A program made the translations under genes and the position numbers. Positions 1-8,448 of a stretch of DNA of 64,000 nt are shown here, piece by piece. Location: positions 868,001-932,000 of the forward strand of contig NC_016818.1 of assembly GCF_000241955.1 (NCBI RefSeq), written 5' to 3'. The stretch's first letter is position 1; the number at the start of each line of letters is the position of its first letter. The notes beneath the pieces are model-generated. The model was not told the DNA's origin, did not search any database, and was given only the letters and a program-made list of their open reading frames with translations. Origin of the DNA: Rahnella aquatilis CIP 78.65 = ATCC 33071. GTDB lineage: Bacteria; Pseudomonadota; Gammaproteobacteria; Enterobacterales; Enterobacteriaceae.

Positions 1-298
1 CTTCCTATCTTAGTTAACCTATTAATTGTCTTTTTACACTTATGCCAAGTGCGAACTAAATTTTATTATTTCTAAATGAGTGAGTTCCTCCACTTATGCT
101 GCCTCGCTTGCCCCCGTAGCCTTCTGCTACCTGTCTACTTTCCTCCTTTTCTGTGCAATTTTGTGGGCTTAAGTTGTTCTTTACACATCAATATAAGCTT
201 TGCTCCTATCTCATTTGAGTACACACCATCGATAGGTAAGTACTGCATTGTATCAACTATCAAATAAGGCTTGTTGTAACTCTAATGATAGACTATCG
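1..298. other. AT-rich stretch without a supported gene
   Basis: No reading frame here has a credible ribosome-binding site and coding-like composition. The only open frame (about 76-267 on the plus strand) has no Shine-Dalgarno motif and encodes a Cys/Phe/Pro-rich peptide that looks accidental. The stretch belongs to the integrated element, whose left end is outside the window. Confidence 0.4.
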
Positions 299-329
299 TT
301 AGGGTGACTTAATTGGTATTTAGGGTGAC
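299..329 (+). repeat. Direct repeats TTAGGGTGAC, two copies 21 bp apart
   Basis: TTAGGGTGAC occurs at 299-308 and again at 320-329, two helical turns apart, just before the serine recombinase start. A third related copy (TTTAGGGTGCCC) lies at 977-988, after the gene. The second copy also supplies the Shine-Dalgarno sequence of the recombinase gene. The pairing could be an operator or recombinase-binding subsites, and that function is inferred only from position. Confidence 0.45.
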
Positions 330-332
330 AGC

Positions 333-899
333 ATGAGCAAGTTTGGTTACATACGAGTATCAACCGCAGAGCAGAACACAGCACGTCAGGAAGCAGCATT
401 GGAGCCGCTGTGTGATGAGCTTGTAATAGATAAGGTATCAGGCAAGAGCACTGACAGACCGCAGTTACAACTCTTGTTACAGCGTGTGCGTACTGGTGAT
501 GAAGTGATAGTGAAGAGTGTTGATCGTCTGGCACGTAACACTAAGGATCTCCTCACAATATTAGATGAGCTGCTAGCCGCTGGTGTTACGGTTCGATTCA
601 TTGATAACGGAATGGAGTTCTCAGAAAACCCAACATCCCGATTCATGATCACTATGTTGGGTGCAGTTGGCGAGTTAGAGCGTAGCTTCATCCGTCAACG
701 CCAGTCAGAAGGAATTGCAGTTGCTAAGACAGAGGGCAAGTTCAAAGGTCGCAGCAAGAACAGCGTGTTACGACAAGAGGTGCAGAAGCTACTCGAACGC
801 GGCTTAAACAATGATGAGGTCGCTAAGCTGGCTGGTTGTGGCGTTGCAACCGTGTACCGTATTAAACGTGAACTCAACTCAGAACCCAGTAATACATAG
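333..899 (+). CDS. Serine recombinase (resolvase/invertase family)
   Basis: This 188-residue protein has the size of small serine recombinases that cut and rejoin DNA through a serine-phosphate link. The N-terminal domain opens with GYIRVSTAEQ, where Ser10 is the expected nucleophile. It continues with the family signatures DRLARNTKDL (about 68-77) and GAVGELERSFIRQRQSEG (about 110-127). The C-terminus carries a Hin-like helix-turn-helix (NNDEVAKLAGCGVATVYRIKRE). The start is supported by AGGGTGA five bases upstream of the ATG. The gene lies in the element whose integration is probably done by the tyrosine integrase at 7151-8365, so this enzyme may resolve multimers or invert a segment. No invertible segment was recognised. 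The family is certain; the exact role is not. Confidence 0.9.
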   Translation: MSKFGYIRVSTAEQNTARQEAALEPLCDELVIDKVSGKSTDRPQLQLLLQRVRTGDEVIVKSVDRLARNTKDLLTILDELLAAGVTVRFIDNGMEFSENPTSRFMITMLGAVGELERSFIRQRQSEGIAVAKTEGKFKGRSKNSVLRQEVQKLLERGLNNDEVAKLAGCGVATVYRIKRELNSEPSNT

Positions 900-1203
900 T
901 ACTGTAACTGTCTGTTTTTACTGTAAAGGTACTTAGAATAGCACTCTTAGGGGAAGAGGGGGACACCGCATAGGTGTTTAGGGTGCCCACTTAAAGGGGA
1001 GATGATAAGACTGTGTTCCCACCTGAGTATAATAGAGAGAATATTCAACCTGTGATTTATGAAATCACAAGTCGGATGAGCTTTCCCCATCAGCCATTCT
1101 GAGCAAGCCGAATAAACCCAAATGTAGAATCGCCAAGGTACATCACACTTAAGTGGTGCGCGTAGTTGCGTCTGGATATCGTGGGGTTTCGGTGGAGGAA
1201 AGC
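900..1203. other. Intergenic region with a third TTAGGGTG-type motif
   Basis: This roughly 300-bp gap between the recombinase and the next gene shows no convincing coding frame. It contains TTTAGGGTGCCC at 977-988, similar to the repeats before the recombinase, and then AAAGGGGAGATG at about 993-1004. The region may hold a recombination or regulatory site, but nothing more can be shown from sequence alone. Confidence 0.35.
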
Positions 1204-1995
1204 ATGTTTCAACTAGATGAATATGAATTACCAAAGCAGTTTAGTACCGATACCACACCGCCAGATCTTACAAAGATGGACGTACACTTTTGGGGCATGT
1301 TTCAACGTGGCTGGATTCCCTCAGCCAATGACTTACAAGCCCATTCACTAAAAGCACTGCACGGACGCTATAAGGATCTACACGGGCGAGATGATATGAA
1401 GACAGCGATAGCGGACAAGCTACGTGCTGAGAGCGCTATCAGACGTATTGCAATGCAGAATCCTAACCGAATTAGCCTGAACCAATCACAGGTTACGCTC
1501 GCGGTAAAAACCTCGCTTGATGTTTACCACACAGGCGAGACTCAACCTAGCATCAATATTGTACGTGACCTTTTACCCGGAAAGGAAGTTAAGCCCGTGA
1601 TGAGTCGCCCACAACAGCGTAAACGTATGAAGAAAGCCCTCAAAGCAAATGCCAGCCACCCCGCAGTAATAACAGCAGTTGCACAGGGAAATCCTATCCG
1701 CATGGATGCAGACACCCTGAGTTCCGGCCTAATGAGCCTCCAGAATGCTGCTATGGTTGTGCGCAAGCTGAATGACCATGAACAACGTCTTGCTGATATG
1801 GAAGCCCGCATGAAAGAGCTGGAAGCGTTTAAAGCCAGCACTGAGAAGCGTCACGCAATCGAGGATGCAGGACAAACGCCAGAGCAACGCGTCATCGAGT
1901 TACGCAAGCAGGGCCTAGGTTATAAAGCGATTCATTCAGCCACGGGGGTTCCTGCCAGTACCGTGCGCGATATGTGCAAGCGCAATTCGATTTAA
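1204..1995 (+). CDS. Putative DNA-binding protein of the integrated element
   Basis: The product is 263 residues and matches no family I recognise. The ATG at 1204 is preceded by a strong GGAGG (1193-1197) and is preferred over an upstream in-frame GTG at 1153. The middle is basic (RPQQRKRMKKALK). Residues about 190-230 (NDHEQRLADMEARMKELEAFKASTE) have coiled-coil heptad character. The C-terminus (RVIELRKQGLGYKAIHSATGVPASTVRDMCKR) looks like a helix-turn-helix of the resolvase/Sigma70-r4 type. This layout suggests a DNA-binding regulator, replication or partition-type accessory protein, which is an inference from layout. It is followed after 172 bases by the next gene on the same strand. Confidence 0.65.
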   Translation: MFQLDEYELPKQFSTDTTPPDLTKMDVHFWGMFQRGWIPSANDLQAHSLKALHGRYKDLHGRDDMKTAIADKLRAESAIRRIAMQNPNRISLNQSQVTLAVKTSLDVYHTGETQPSINIVRDLLPGKEVKPVMSRPQQRKRMKKALKANASHPAVITAVAQGNPIRMDADTLSSGLMSLQNAAMVVRKLNDHEQRLADMEARMKELEAFKASTEKRHAIEDAGQTPEQRVIELRKQGLGYKAIHSATGVPASTVRDMCKRNSI

Positions 1996-2167
1996 TGCCA
2001 GTATGGGTGTGGGCATCCGCACCCACCCGCACCCCCTGAACACCAAGAAAGTCTTATATATAAATATATATGTAACCCTTCTGCTTAAAAATACTCAGCC
2101 CCGCTGGGTACGCCCCTCCCCCCCCACCAATCCTGTCCGTACGCACTATCTACAAAAGGAGTTACCC

Positions 2168-2473
2168 ATGCCGATTCGTCAACCGAGTCACATACCAAGC
2201 CGTGTCTCAGGCAAAGCCAATACAACCTTTACTTACGTTGAACGCCAGACCATTCAGGACATTGCCCAGCGGATGCGAGGAGCGAATAAAAACCAACATA
2301 CTGAGTTACAAGCAGCCCTAGATCATCTGGTAGGAGATCGCGACTTAACCCCAGCAGATGCCCGCCTAATTGCTGTACACGCTGCTTACGGAGCTGCTGA
2401 CGGAAAAACAGGAGAAACAGGCGGCAATGATGCTTGGCAATCTCTTATCCCGACCCTGACAGACTCTGACTAA
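2168..2473 (+). CDS. Small hypothetical protein of the element
   Basis: This 101-residue protein is unrecognised. The start was set at the ATG at 2168 because AAAAGGAG lies at the right distance upstream. The open frame continues upstream to 2003, but that extension crosses a C-rich stretch with no start signal. The protein is hydrophilic and mostly helical, with the segment QTIQDIAQRMRGANKNQHTELQAALDHLVGDRDLTPADARLIAVHAAYGAADG. It has no signal peptide or membrane segment. It sits between the putative DNA-binding gene and the next hypothetical gene, all on the plus strand, so it is probably part of one transcription unit. Confidence 0.55.
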   Translation: MPIRQPSHIPSRVSGKANTTFTYVERQTIQDIAQRMRGANKNQHTELQAALDHLVGDRDLTPADARLIAVHAAYGAADGKTGETGGNDAWQSLIPTLTDSD

Positions 2474-2518
2474 TACTGCCTGAGTCGAGCTAGAACTAAC
2501 CAAACCAAAAGGAAAATC

Positions 2519-3475
2519 ATGAATAATCAATCCAGTAGCAACAAGAAAGTCACTGTTTTACCTACTCCCGACGCAGTGGTACATGCCGCTGTTGATGTTA
2601 AATCGACTGAGCAAACACAAAGCACTACTTCTCAGGTAACCGGTACGGATGCCTCTGCGCGTGCTCACGCAGGCCGTGGGGCTGTGCTTTCTGCATTAGA
2701 GTACGCGAGTAGTGTTGATGCAGCAGAGGGCATACAGGATCTTCCAGAGCTGTTCAAAGCGGTTGACTACCCGGCTGATGGATTGTCCCACGGCTACCGA
2801 AGTACTGCATACGGCCGCATTCGATTAGACCTGCGCGATATCACCCGCGACTGGCAGATTCATACTCAGAATGACCTTGATGATTTGTTGGGTGTGATTG
2901 CATCCGAGCTGGTCAATAAGATGAATCACCAGAAGCGTCACAATATCAATCGCATTGAGAATAACCGACTTCAAACGTTGGCTGATAAAGCTGCTGCGGA
3001 TTACAAGGTAATTGCGGATGGTTACATTCAGCAGTATCTACTTAGAAAGCGTTTCTCTGAGCCAGAAGTGCAAGAGCTTTTACAGATGGTAGCTGATAAC
3101 AAAATTGGCTTTGTTCGTGGCATTGTCGGTTCAGGTATCGACGTGCAGGCTGTACACGCAAGTATCGGTACTAATTGGAAAGCAGCGGCGGACGAATGGG
3201 CGAATAACACTACGCAAGCTGGCTCGTGCTCATTCAGCACCGGCGCCACCGATAACGTAGATGGTACATCATTTATTCTACAGGTTCGCCCTGCGGGTAA
3301 ATGGATTCTGTCAGCGTGGGCCGATGGTTCATGGTATCCGCTTCAAGCCTCACCAGTTGCCCTACCTGATGCACTATCTGACCGCGCCGTCATTGATTCC
3401 ATACGTGAAGCCCAGACTAAGCCCCGCCCAGTTACAGGTGATATCTTCATGGATGAATTGCAGTATGAACATTAA
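2519..3475 (+). CDS. Hypothetical protein of the element
   Basis: The product is 318 residues and I do not recognise the family. The start ATG at 2519 follows AAAAGGAAA. The first 60 residues are low-complexity (Ser/Thr/Gln/Ala-rich). They are followed by a mixed helical region with HNINRIENNRLQTLADKAAADYK near the middle and a Trp-rich C-terminal segment (PAGKWILSAWADGSWYPLQ). There is no signal peptide or membrane helix. Its 3' end overlaps the start of the downstream zinc-ribbon gene by 11 bases, which implies translational coupling. Confidence 0.6.
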   Translation: MNNQSSSNKKVTVLPTPDAVVHAAVDVKSTEQTQSTTSQVTGTDASARAHAGRGAVLSALEYASSVDAAEGIQDLPELFKAVDYPADGLSHGYRSTAYGRIRLDLRDITRDWQIHTQNDLDDLLGVIASELVNKMNHQKRHNINRIENNRLQTLADKAAADYKVIADGYIQQYLLRKRFSEPEVQELLQMVADNKIGFVRGIVGSGIDVQAVHASIGTNWKAAADEWANNTTQAGSCSFSTGATDNVDGTSFILQVRPAGKWILSAWADGSWYPLQASPVALPDALSDRAVIDSIREAQTKPRPVTGDIFMDELQYEH

Positions 3476-4064
3476 TCCCTTGCCGAACGGGCGACACCCG
3501 ACAAATCGAGAGCTGCAACTGATGCGTCTGGGGTATCCAGAGTATCAGCAACGACTCCTCAGCATTCACAAGAGTAACCCCCTGCGGTACAGCGCAATTA
3601 TGGATGGACGTAAACGGTTCTACCAACCGAACTGGTCATGCCCTACCTGTTTAAACTCTGAACGTTACACAAGAAATCTGGCCTGTGCTTACTGTGCAGG
3701 GCAGCGCGTCCGCTTGTGTTTCACCATCCTCGAAGGTGGATTATCTGTGTACAAGCCAACCTCAGAGGAGCGCTCTGAAATGTACCAGCAGCGTAAGCAG
3801 AAACTCATTTATAAACGGGATTTTAATCAGCGTCTGAAATTACTGGGTGATATCCGATGTGGTGGGTGGGAGTTCCGCTGCGGTGAATTCATTGGAAAGA
3901 ACCTTTCTGGAATTCAAGTTCAGATATCGCTGCATGAGCCTGACGCCTTCACAGTGCGGACTCTTTGCAAGCAGGATGCGAGCTTTGAATCCATCTGGAG
4001 TTACGTGCATGACCATTTAAGAATCCCCGATACAACCGGTAGAACAACCGGCACAACTAAATAA
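3465..4064 (+). CDS. Hypothetical protein with a four-Cys zinc-ribbon-like motif
   Basis: This protein of about 199 residues has a clear CxxC-x(13)-CxxC pattern near residues 56-75 (SCPTC ... ACAYC), the spacing of a structural zinc ribbon. The ATG at 3465 overlaps the preceding gene's stop. An in-frame ATG at 3453 is an alternative with a slightly distant AGGTGA. The open frame extends further upstream only as an overlap with the previous gene. The remainder is basic and unrecognised. Zinc ribbons of this form are common in nucleic-acid-binding phage and plasmid proteins, so a DNA- or RNA-related role is plausible but unproved. Confidence 0.6.
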   Translation: MNINPLPNGRHPTNRELQLMRLGYPEYQQRLLSIHKSNPLRYSAIMDGRKRFYQPNWSCPTCLNSERYTRNLACAYCAGQRVRLCFTILEGGLSVYKPTSEERSEMYQQRKQKLIYKRDFNQRLKLLGDIRCGGWEFRCGEFIGKNLSGIQVQISLHEPDAFTVRTLCKQDASFESIWSYVHDHLRIPDTTGRTTGTTK

Positions 4065-4093
4065 CCCCAGCGCCATTGCTGGGAGGAGACAGT

Positions 4094-4417
4094 ATGCGAA
4101 CTGAAACAAAACCAGCAGTAAGTGTCATTACCCCAAAGAAAATCCGTCGCTCGCGTTCCCGTGCGGTATCAGTACAACAGGCGGCGCGGTTTAACGCTGT
4201 GCTTTCACTGTGTGATAAATCCCCTTCGGGGCTTGTCTGGAAGGAGTGGAATAGAGGTGTTGGTGCTCGCAGTCGGGAGTGCGGCGAAACAGCCGGTTGT
4301 GAGAAAAGAAATTATCCAGGAATTTATCTCGTGGGGCTTGACGGCCAGCGGTGGTACAGCCGCGTTGTGGTTTCTGCATTAAAAGCATTGCATGAGGCTC
4401 ATAATGGCAACTTATAA
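4094..4417 (+). CDS. Small protein sharing the N-terminal domain of the nearby HNH endonuclease
   Basis: The product is 107 residues. ATG 4094 follows GGGAGGAG. A basic N-terminus (KKIRRSRSRAVSVQQAARF) is followed near residue 43 by SPSGLVWKEW. This is the same SPSGLVWK motif that opens the HNH protein at 4860-5357 and is typical of the lead-in domain of phage HNH enzymes. Further on, YLVGLDGQRWYSRVVVSALK aligns with WAVQIKGKKLAAHRVLWWLL of that enzyme. The catalytic HNH block is absent, so this looks like a nuclease-less paralogue or remnant. It overlaps the next gene by 14 bases. Confidence 0.6.
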   Translation: MRTETKPAVSVITPKKIRRSRSRAVSVQQAARFNAVLSLCDKSPSGLVWKEWNRGVGARSRECGETAGCEKRNYPGIYLVGLDGQRWYSRVVVSALKALHEAHNGNL

Positions 4418-4763
4418 CGAGGTACCTATAGTACGTACTCTGGAAGAACAGTTCTTATTAGCGGATGACTCACCCTCTGGCCTGCGGCATTGGGCGGGCG
4501 GGTGGATTGGCCCCGTTGCTGGTACCCCGTGCAATGTGTTCTACCCGTACTCGGAGGCTGAGCGCTTTGCTGGTCAGCATCTCTGCCCGATGGATTATGA
4601 GGTTCGTGTCCAGACCGGTTGGAATGTAGTAGATCTCGGTTTCACATACGACTGTTACGCACAGTACGAGGTGCTACCGGCCACGTCCGTGCGCGAGTAT
4701 CTCGAGCTTGTTCGCGAAATAGAACTACTTACTGCAATAGTGCTGATAGGTCGCACCCACTAG
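4404..4763 (+). CDS. Small hypothetical protein with a DSPSGL motif
   Basis: The product is 119 residues. The ATG at 4404 (GAGG six bases upstream) is preferred over an in-frame ATG at 4392. Residues 22-28 read DDSPSGL, echoing the motif in the two neighbouring proteins, but the rest (WAGGWIGPVAGT, FYPYSEAERFAGQHLCPMDYEV) is different and acidic. No known domain is recognised and there is no membrane segment. Its coding region starts inside the preceding gene, which suggests co-translation. Confidence 0.55.
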   Translation: MATYNEVPIVRTLEEQFLLADDSPSGLRHWAGGWIGPVAGTPCNVFYPYSEAERFAGQHLCPMDYEVRVQTGWNVVDLGFTYDCYAQYEVLPATSVREYLELVREIELLTAIVLIGRTH

Positions 4764-4859
4764 TAGACCTGTACCGCCCCAGAACTTTCTTTCCCATAAT
4801 TTAAATAGACAACTCACAAACTCATTTGGTGGGCTGCTGCATGATCATAAGGAATTCGG

Positions 4860-5357
4860 ATGAGTATATTCCCTAAAGAAATAACTGAAATACTGGCTGA
4901 TGTGCTGGCTCCTGATGTGCATTCACCTAGCGGCCTTGTTTGGAAATCTTCCGTAGCTAATAGGATTAAAATTCACGGTTATGCTGGTACTCACGGCAAA
5001 GATGGCTATTGGGCTGTACAGATTAAGGGTAAGAAACTGGCAGCTCATCGTGTGTTGTGGTGGTTATTAAATGGGGAGATTCCTGTGGGGCAATGCATTG
5101 ACCATATAGACGGTAACAGAGGAAACAACAGGCCGGAGAATCTGCGACTTTGTACGCGTGCTCAGAATAACTGGAACACTCATAAAAGGACTGGCAGGCT
5201 GCCGAAAGGAATTACCGCTGTTGGGGAAGCGTACCACGCACAGGTACAGACTAACGGCACCCGCTGGCGCGCACGCTCCAGAAATCTGGACACACTGACC
5301 AGAGCTGTGCAGGCGGTGCGGGCACAAATGCATGGCAACTTCACTTGTCATGGATAA
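4860..5357 (+). CDS. HNH homing-type endonuclease with AP2-like C-terminus
   Basis: This 165-residue protein has the standard layout of phage-type HNH endonucleases. It has an N-terminal SPSGLVWK lead-in (about residue 22), then HRVLWWLLNGEIP, then the HNH core CIDHIDGNRGNNRPENLRL (about 78-96, His-Asn catalytic pair), and QNNWNTHK. A C-terminal AP2-like three-strand domain follows (KGITAVGEAYHAQVQ ... RAVQAVRAQMHG). AAGGA lies seven bases before the ATG. Such enzymes nick DNA and promote their own spread or help mobile elements. Its close partner at 4094 lacks the catalytic block. Confidence 0.85.
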   Translation: MSIFPKEITEILADVLAPDVHSPSGLVWKSSVANRIKIHGYAGTHGKDGYWAVQIKGKKLAAHRVLWWLLNGEIPVGQCIDHIDGNRGNNRPENLRLCTRAQNNWNTHKRTGRLPKGITAVGEAYHAQVQTNGTRWRARSRNLDTLTRAVQAVRAQMHGNFTCHG

Positions 5358-5528
5358 CGCGGGTGGAATTGTGCCTCAATCAAAGCCAATTAGGAAAGAA
5401 GCAAGCTGCACATCACGTCATGGTTCCCAGAAGGAACTAGTGACCACCCAGAAGGCGTTAAGCACTTGTTTCACTTTGATTCAGGTTTTAAGGAGCGGTG
5501 AATATATTTCACTAGGCGGGAATTATAA

Positions 5529-6005
5529 TTAATTTTCGTCAACATTTACATACCCCGCCTTTAATAATTCCTGTACCAGTTTTGAAATTTCAGTTTCTTC
5601 AAGGTCACACAGCGGAAATTCATCTTTAGTGGATAACCTTTCCCTTATTGACTCAACTGCTGTGATGCATTCATTCTCTATGTTTGTTAGATAAACTTTT
5701 CGGCCATCGGTAACATCACCATATTCATTGAAGCTTTCAGAAATAATCATCATATCCCATTCACGGGAATGGTCGGTGCTGTCATAAATAAAAGGGAGTG
5801 CTTTTTTATTACTAGTCGATGTATTGATATCCTTTACTCGTTGGCTACCGGCTGGTTCTTTTATGTTGGGGTGCATTCCGAACAGGCATTGTACATGAAA
5901 TGTTATCCAAGCTAGCGGCACCAACGCTACCCAGAAAACGCCTACGATAGCAGCTATGATTAATATTACTGTCAAAGCATTAACCAGCCATAATGAAGTT
6001 ATCAC
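5529..6005 (-). CDS. Membrane-anchored hypothetical protein
   Basis: This 158-residue protein begins with a long hydrophobic segment (about residues 3-40, enough for one or two membrane helices) followed by a soluble acidic domain that ends in ELLKAGYVNVDEN. The start is a GTG at 6005, supported by GAGAGGT five bases upstream. No family is recognised. It lies on the strand opposite the HNH block and faces it. A role in entry exclusion or host-membrane alteration would be guesswork. Confidence 0.55.
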   Translation of the reverse strand: MITSLWLVNALTVILIIAAIVGVFWVALVPLAWITFHVQCLFGMHPNIKEPAGSQRVKDINTSTSNKKALPFIYDSTDHSREWDMMIISESFNEYGDVTDGRKVYLTNIENECITAVESIRERLSTKDEFPLCDLEETEISKLVQELLKAGYVNVDEN

Positions 6006-6197
6006 TAATACCTCTCTAAACGGTCTGTATGACGTTGTGACCGTGTCCGTTTTTTTATCGATCTAGTTGTACTCTTATACGAATAAAAGGCTATAGCGGC
6101 CTTCTGAGATTACTCTCAGGACAGAGTTACACGGCGCGAGCGTCCCCGCTACTTCTGTGCATTCAATATATAACCTGTGCATTATCCAAGTGAGTCG

Positions 6198-6485
6198 TCA
6201 GTCGCCCCATCGTTTCCCATTCTCTTCGACTGTATATGGGATATTGGGATTTCCAGCTTTCCATAAACGTAAGAATAAACTTATGTGCTTTGAGCAGGGG
6301 CCGGGATGTGCCGAAATACCATCCGTTGTTTCTATGATGCACGCGTTTGTGGTTTCTGGAGTTGGATTTTTTACAGGATATACGCTGAACGTATCAATAA
6401 ACCGAATTGTTACAGAACCCAAATCACTGGCAGATACTGCCACCGCACTAAATGATAGACCTAGTGCTAAAACTACTGTCTTCAT
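6198..6485 (-). CDS. Small predicted secreted protein
   Basis: The 95-residue product starts with a typical signal peptide (MKTVVLALGLSFSAVAVSASD, cleavage likely after VSA). The mature part of about 75 residues has two cysteines (ACIIETT and PGPCSKH) that could form a disulfide in the periplasm. The start at 6485 is chosen because it begins the signal peptide. A longer frame to 6530 would put 15 polar residues in front. The ribosome-binding site is weak (TGGGGT). The function is unknown. Confidence 0.5.
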   Translation of the reverse strand: MKTVVLALGLSFSAVAVSASDLGSVTIRFIDTFSVYPVKNPTPETTNACIIETTDGISAHPGPCSKHISLFLRLWKAGNPNIPYTVEENGKRWGD

Positions 6486-6764
6486 ACAACCCCATGCTTG
6501 GCAAGTTAGATAATTGATTACACGGGTCATTCTGGCAGCAATGGGGTCTCATTGATAATTGGTTTGATAGATCAATATCACCTTATCGATCGTCAAAAAC
6601 GATCGGTTGGAACAGTTCAAAAATAGTGCGATTTTTATGCTTTTGGTTCTGAGGAAAGCGAAGATTGTTATCTTAATAGCAGAGGGTCTAGTCAAGACAA
6701 CTGAACTGCGGATACGGGTATAATAAAAAGGGAGGCCAAAGCCTCCCCTTTGCGCATAGGTAAC
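6486..6764. other. Noncoding stretch with a small perfect hairpin
   Basis: A seven-base-pair hairpin CGATCGT-CAAAA-ACGATCG lies at 6587-6605. It is followed by A/T-rich sequence that may hold the promoter of the minus-strand secreted-protein gene. No CDS is supported here. Confidence 0.35.
6724..6747 (-). terminator. Intrinsic terminator after the repeat-containing small gene
   Basis: The perfect stem GGGAGGC / GCCTCCC (6730-6736 with 6741-6747) and a four-base loop are followed on the minus strand by TTTTTATT. The terminator sits 18 bases after the stop codon of the gene at 6765-7010. Confidence 0.8.
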
Positions 6765-7010
6765 TCAGCGTTTTTTGTCGGACTGCGAAACAACTGTTCC
6801 GGCAAGAGTGCGCGTTAAAGCAGCGGAACGAGGGTTATCCAAAGCTGCTGACGCTTTAGATTCCATTGAAGCACCCGTTTGTTTACTTGTGCCCGATTGT
6901 GCAAGAGCGGAACCAGCTAAGCTTCTTTGGAGTGCTGACGCGTTAGGGTTATTAAGAGTTTGTGCAGCCTGAGAGGCCACTGATTTAGAGGTTTGCTTTG
7001 AATTTGCCAT
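6765..7010 (-). CDS. Small protein built from two tandem repeats
   Basis: The product is 81 residues. It consists of two similar halves. The first holds AAQTLNNPNASALQRSLAGS (about 12-31) and ALAQS, and the second holds ASAALDNPRSAALTRTLAGT (about 52-71) and VVSQS. It is Ala/Ser/Lys-rich and hydrophilic, with no signal peptide. The start ATG at 7010 (MANSKQTSKS) is chosen over an upstream in-frame ATG at 7046. I recall similar short ALAGSALSQ-type proteins as common cargo of enterobacterial mobile elements, but their function is not known. It has its own terminator. Confidence 0.65.
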   Translation of the reverse strand: MANSKQTSKSVASQAAQTLNNPNASALQRSLAGSALAQSGTSKQTGASMESKASAALDNPRSAALTRTLAGTVVSQSDKKR

Positions 7011-7150
7011 CTTTAGACGCCTTATCGTTATTGAAGGGTTTTTCACTGCATGTGGTGTTTTTTATAAATACAAACACTACATGTAGATTTGACTGTATAT
7101 CTAAACAGCGGCCAGATCAAAGCTAATTTGGGTTAAAACCTCAAAAAGAT

Positions 7151-8365
7151 TCAGCCCTTCTTTTTAAAGGAGGTATCCCTTTGATAATCCACTAGTTCAA
7201 TGATCCGTTTTAATTCTTCAAGCTCAGCACCTTGACTATAAATCTGTTTAGCTAGTGTCTTCTGTGAATGTCCGACTAGTGCAGCTATCCGACTGTCGTC
7301 GATGTTTTGCCTGTCCAAACAAGTGATGAACATTCCCCTTAAGCTGTGAAAACATTGCCTGTCTGTAGCATTGGGCAATACCTCATTTCTTAACCGTGTA
7401 AATTGCTGACTGAACCACGGCCCACGCTTGGCATCTGCTCTTTTGATGGCGTTTGCTTTAGTCAGCAGGTATCGCCCATATTGCCCTTGCTCATTTATTC
7501 GTATGTACTTCTCAATTATGTTCGTCAATGCAGAATGAATCGGCACAAGCCTGATGCCTGCTTTTGTTTTAGATGCCTTTACTCGCAGGCACCTTACACC
7601 GTCAATTTCCTGCACGTCAGAGATCTCCAGAGAAGCGATCTCATTCAAGCGCATGCCTGAGTACCACCCAATCAAAATAACGTCCTGTAGATCTTCTGAG
7701 GCCGTTTTAATTAAGGTAGTGATCTCTTCATCTGTGAAAGGCTGATAGCTTTTAACTGTACTCTTAGCCTCAAGCCGATGACCAGTAAACGGAGAAGCGT
7801 CGGGGATGTCGTCATAGCAGCGGCGTGCATATTCATAAATTGAATTCAATCCTGATAGGTAATTCTGGATTGTCTGGACTGATTTATTCGACTTTAGTTC
7901 ACGTACGAACCGTGTCACATCGGTACGGGTGATATTCACTAAAAGGATGTCTCCCACTCCAATCTGTGCCAGAAATAATTTTGTAGAAAGGGCGTGCTTA
8001 CTCAACGTGCTAGGGCTTCGAGTATTTCTGTACTCAGCTAGATACTCACTAGTCACGGCTTGCAGCATTACCAGTGCGGCAGGGGACATAGCGCATGTTT
8101 GACCGAGTTTTTGTACAGCTAGAATGGCTCGATTTAACGCCGCGGTTTCAGTATCAATAGAATGCTTTTCTTTAACGTGGTTCCACTCCACAACTAATTG
8201 GTCGCGTACTTTTCTGGCCTTATGAACATCACGCTGCCCAGTGCTTTTTCTGAAAAGGAGCCGCCCGTTTGTTAAATGCCGCATATGCTTAGGCACTGAT
8301 ATTTGAAACATCCAAATGCCTGACTCGTGTTTGTACAGGTACTGATTACGTGCATTGCTGCCCAT
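7151..8365 (-). CDS. Tyrosine-type integrase of the integrated element
   Basis: This 404-residue protein belongs to the tyrosine recombinase family. The catalytic set is visible: Arg in YSGMRLNEIASLEISDV (about 240), the HSLRGMF box (His and Arg), and LVGHSQKTLAKQIYS with the second His and the nucleophile Tyr near the C-terminus. The N-terminal SAM-like core-binding region (about 95-190) precedes it. Its 5' end faces a 23-bp tRNA-Gly 3' end at 8449-8471, the usual position of an integrase beside its attachment site. This fits tRNA-targeted integration of the element at 1-8471. Confidence 0.92.
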   Translation of the reverse strand: MGSNARNQYLYKHESGIWMFQISVPKHMRHLTNGRLLFRKSTGQRDVHKARKVRDQLVVEWNHVKEKHSIDTETAALNRAILAVQKLGQTCAMSPAALVMLQAVTSEYLAEYRNTRSPSTLSKHALSTKLFLAQIGVGDILLVNITRTDVTRFVRELKSNKSVQTIQNYLSGLNSIYEYARRCYDDIPDASPFTGHRLEAKSTVKSYQPFTDEEITTLIKTASEDLQDVILIGWYSGMRLNEIASLEISDVQEIDGVRCLRVKASKTKAGIRLVPIHSALTNIIEKYIRINEQGQYGRYLLTKANAIKRADAKRGPWFSQQFTRLRNEVLPNATDRQCFHSLRGMFITCLDRQNIDDSRIAALVGHSQKTLAKQIYSQGAELEELKRIIELVDYQRDTSFKKKG

Positions 8366-8448
8366 AGCGTTATCCCATTCTCTGATGTAATATTCACGGC
8401 ATCAGCAATGGGATTAGGCACTTAGCGACTACTTTAACAGTACCTGTA

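Noticed and set aside
5332..5532. 66-codon plus-strand frame after the HNH gene
   Set aside because: It overlaps the HNH 3' end, has no Shine-Dalgarno, and encodes an unremarkable Ser/Thr-rich peptide.
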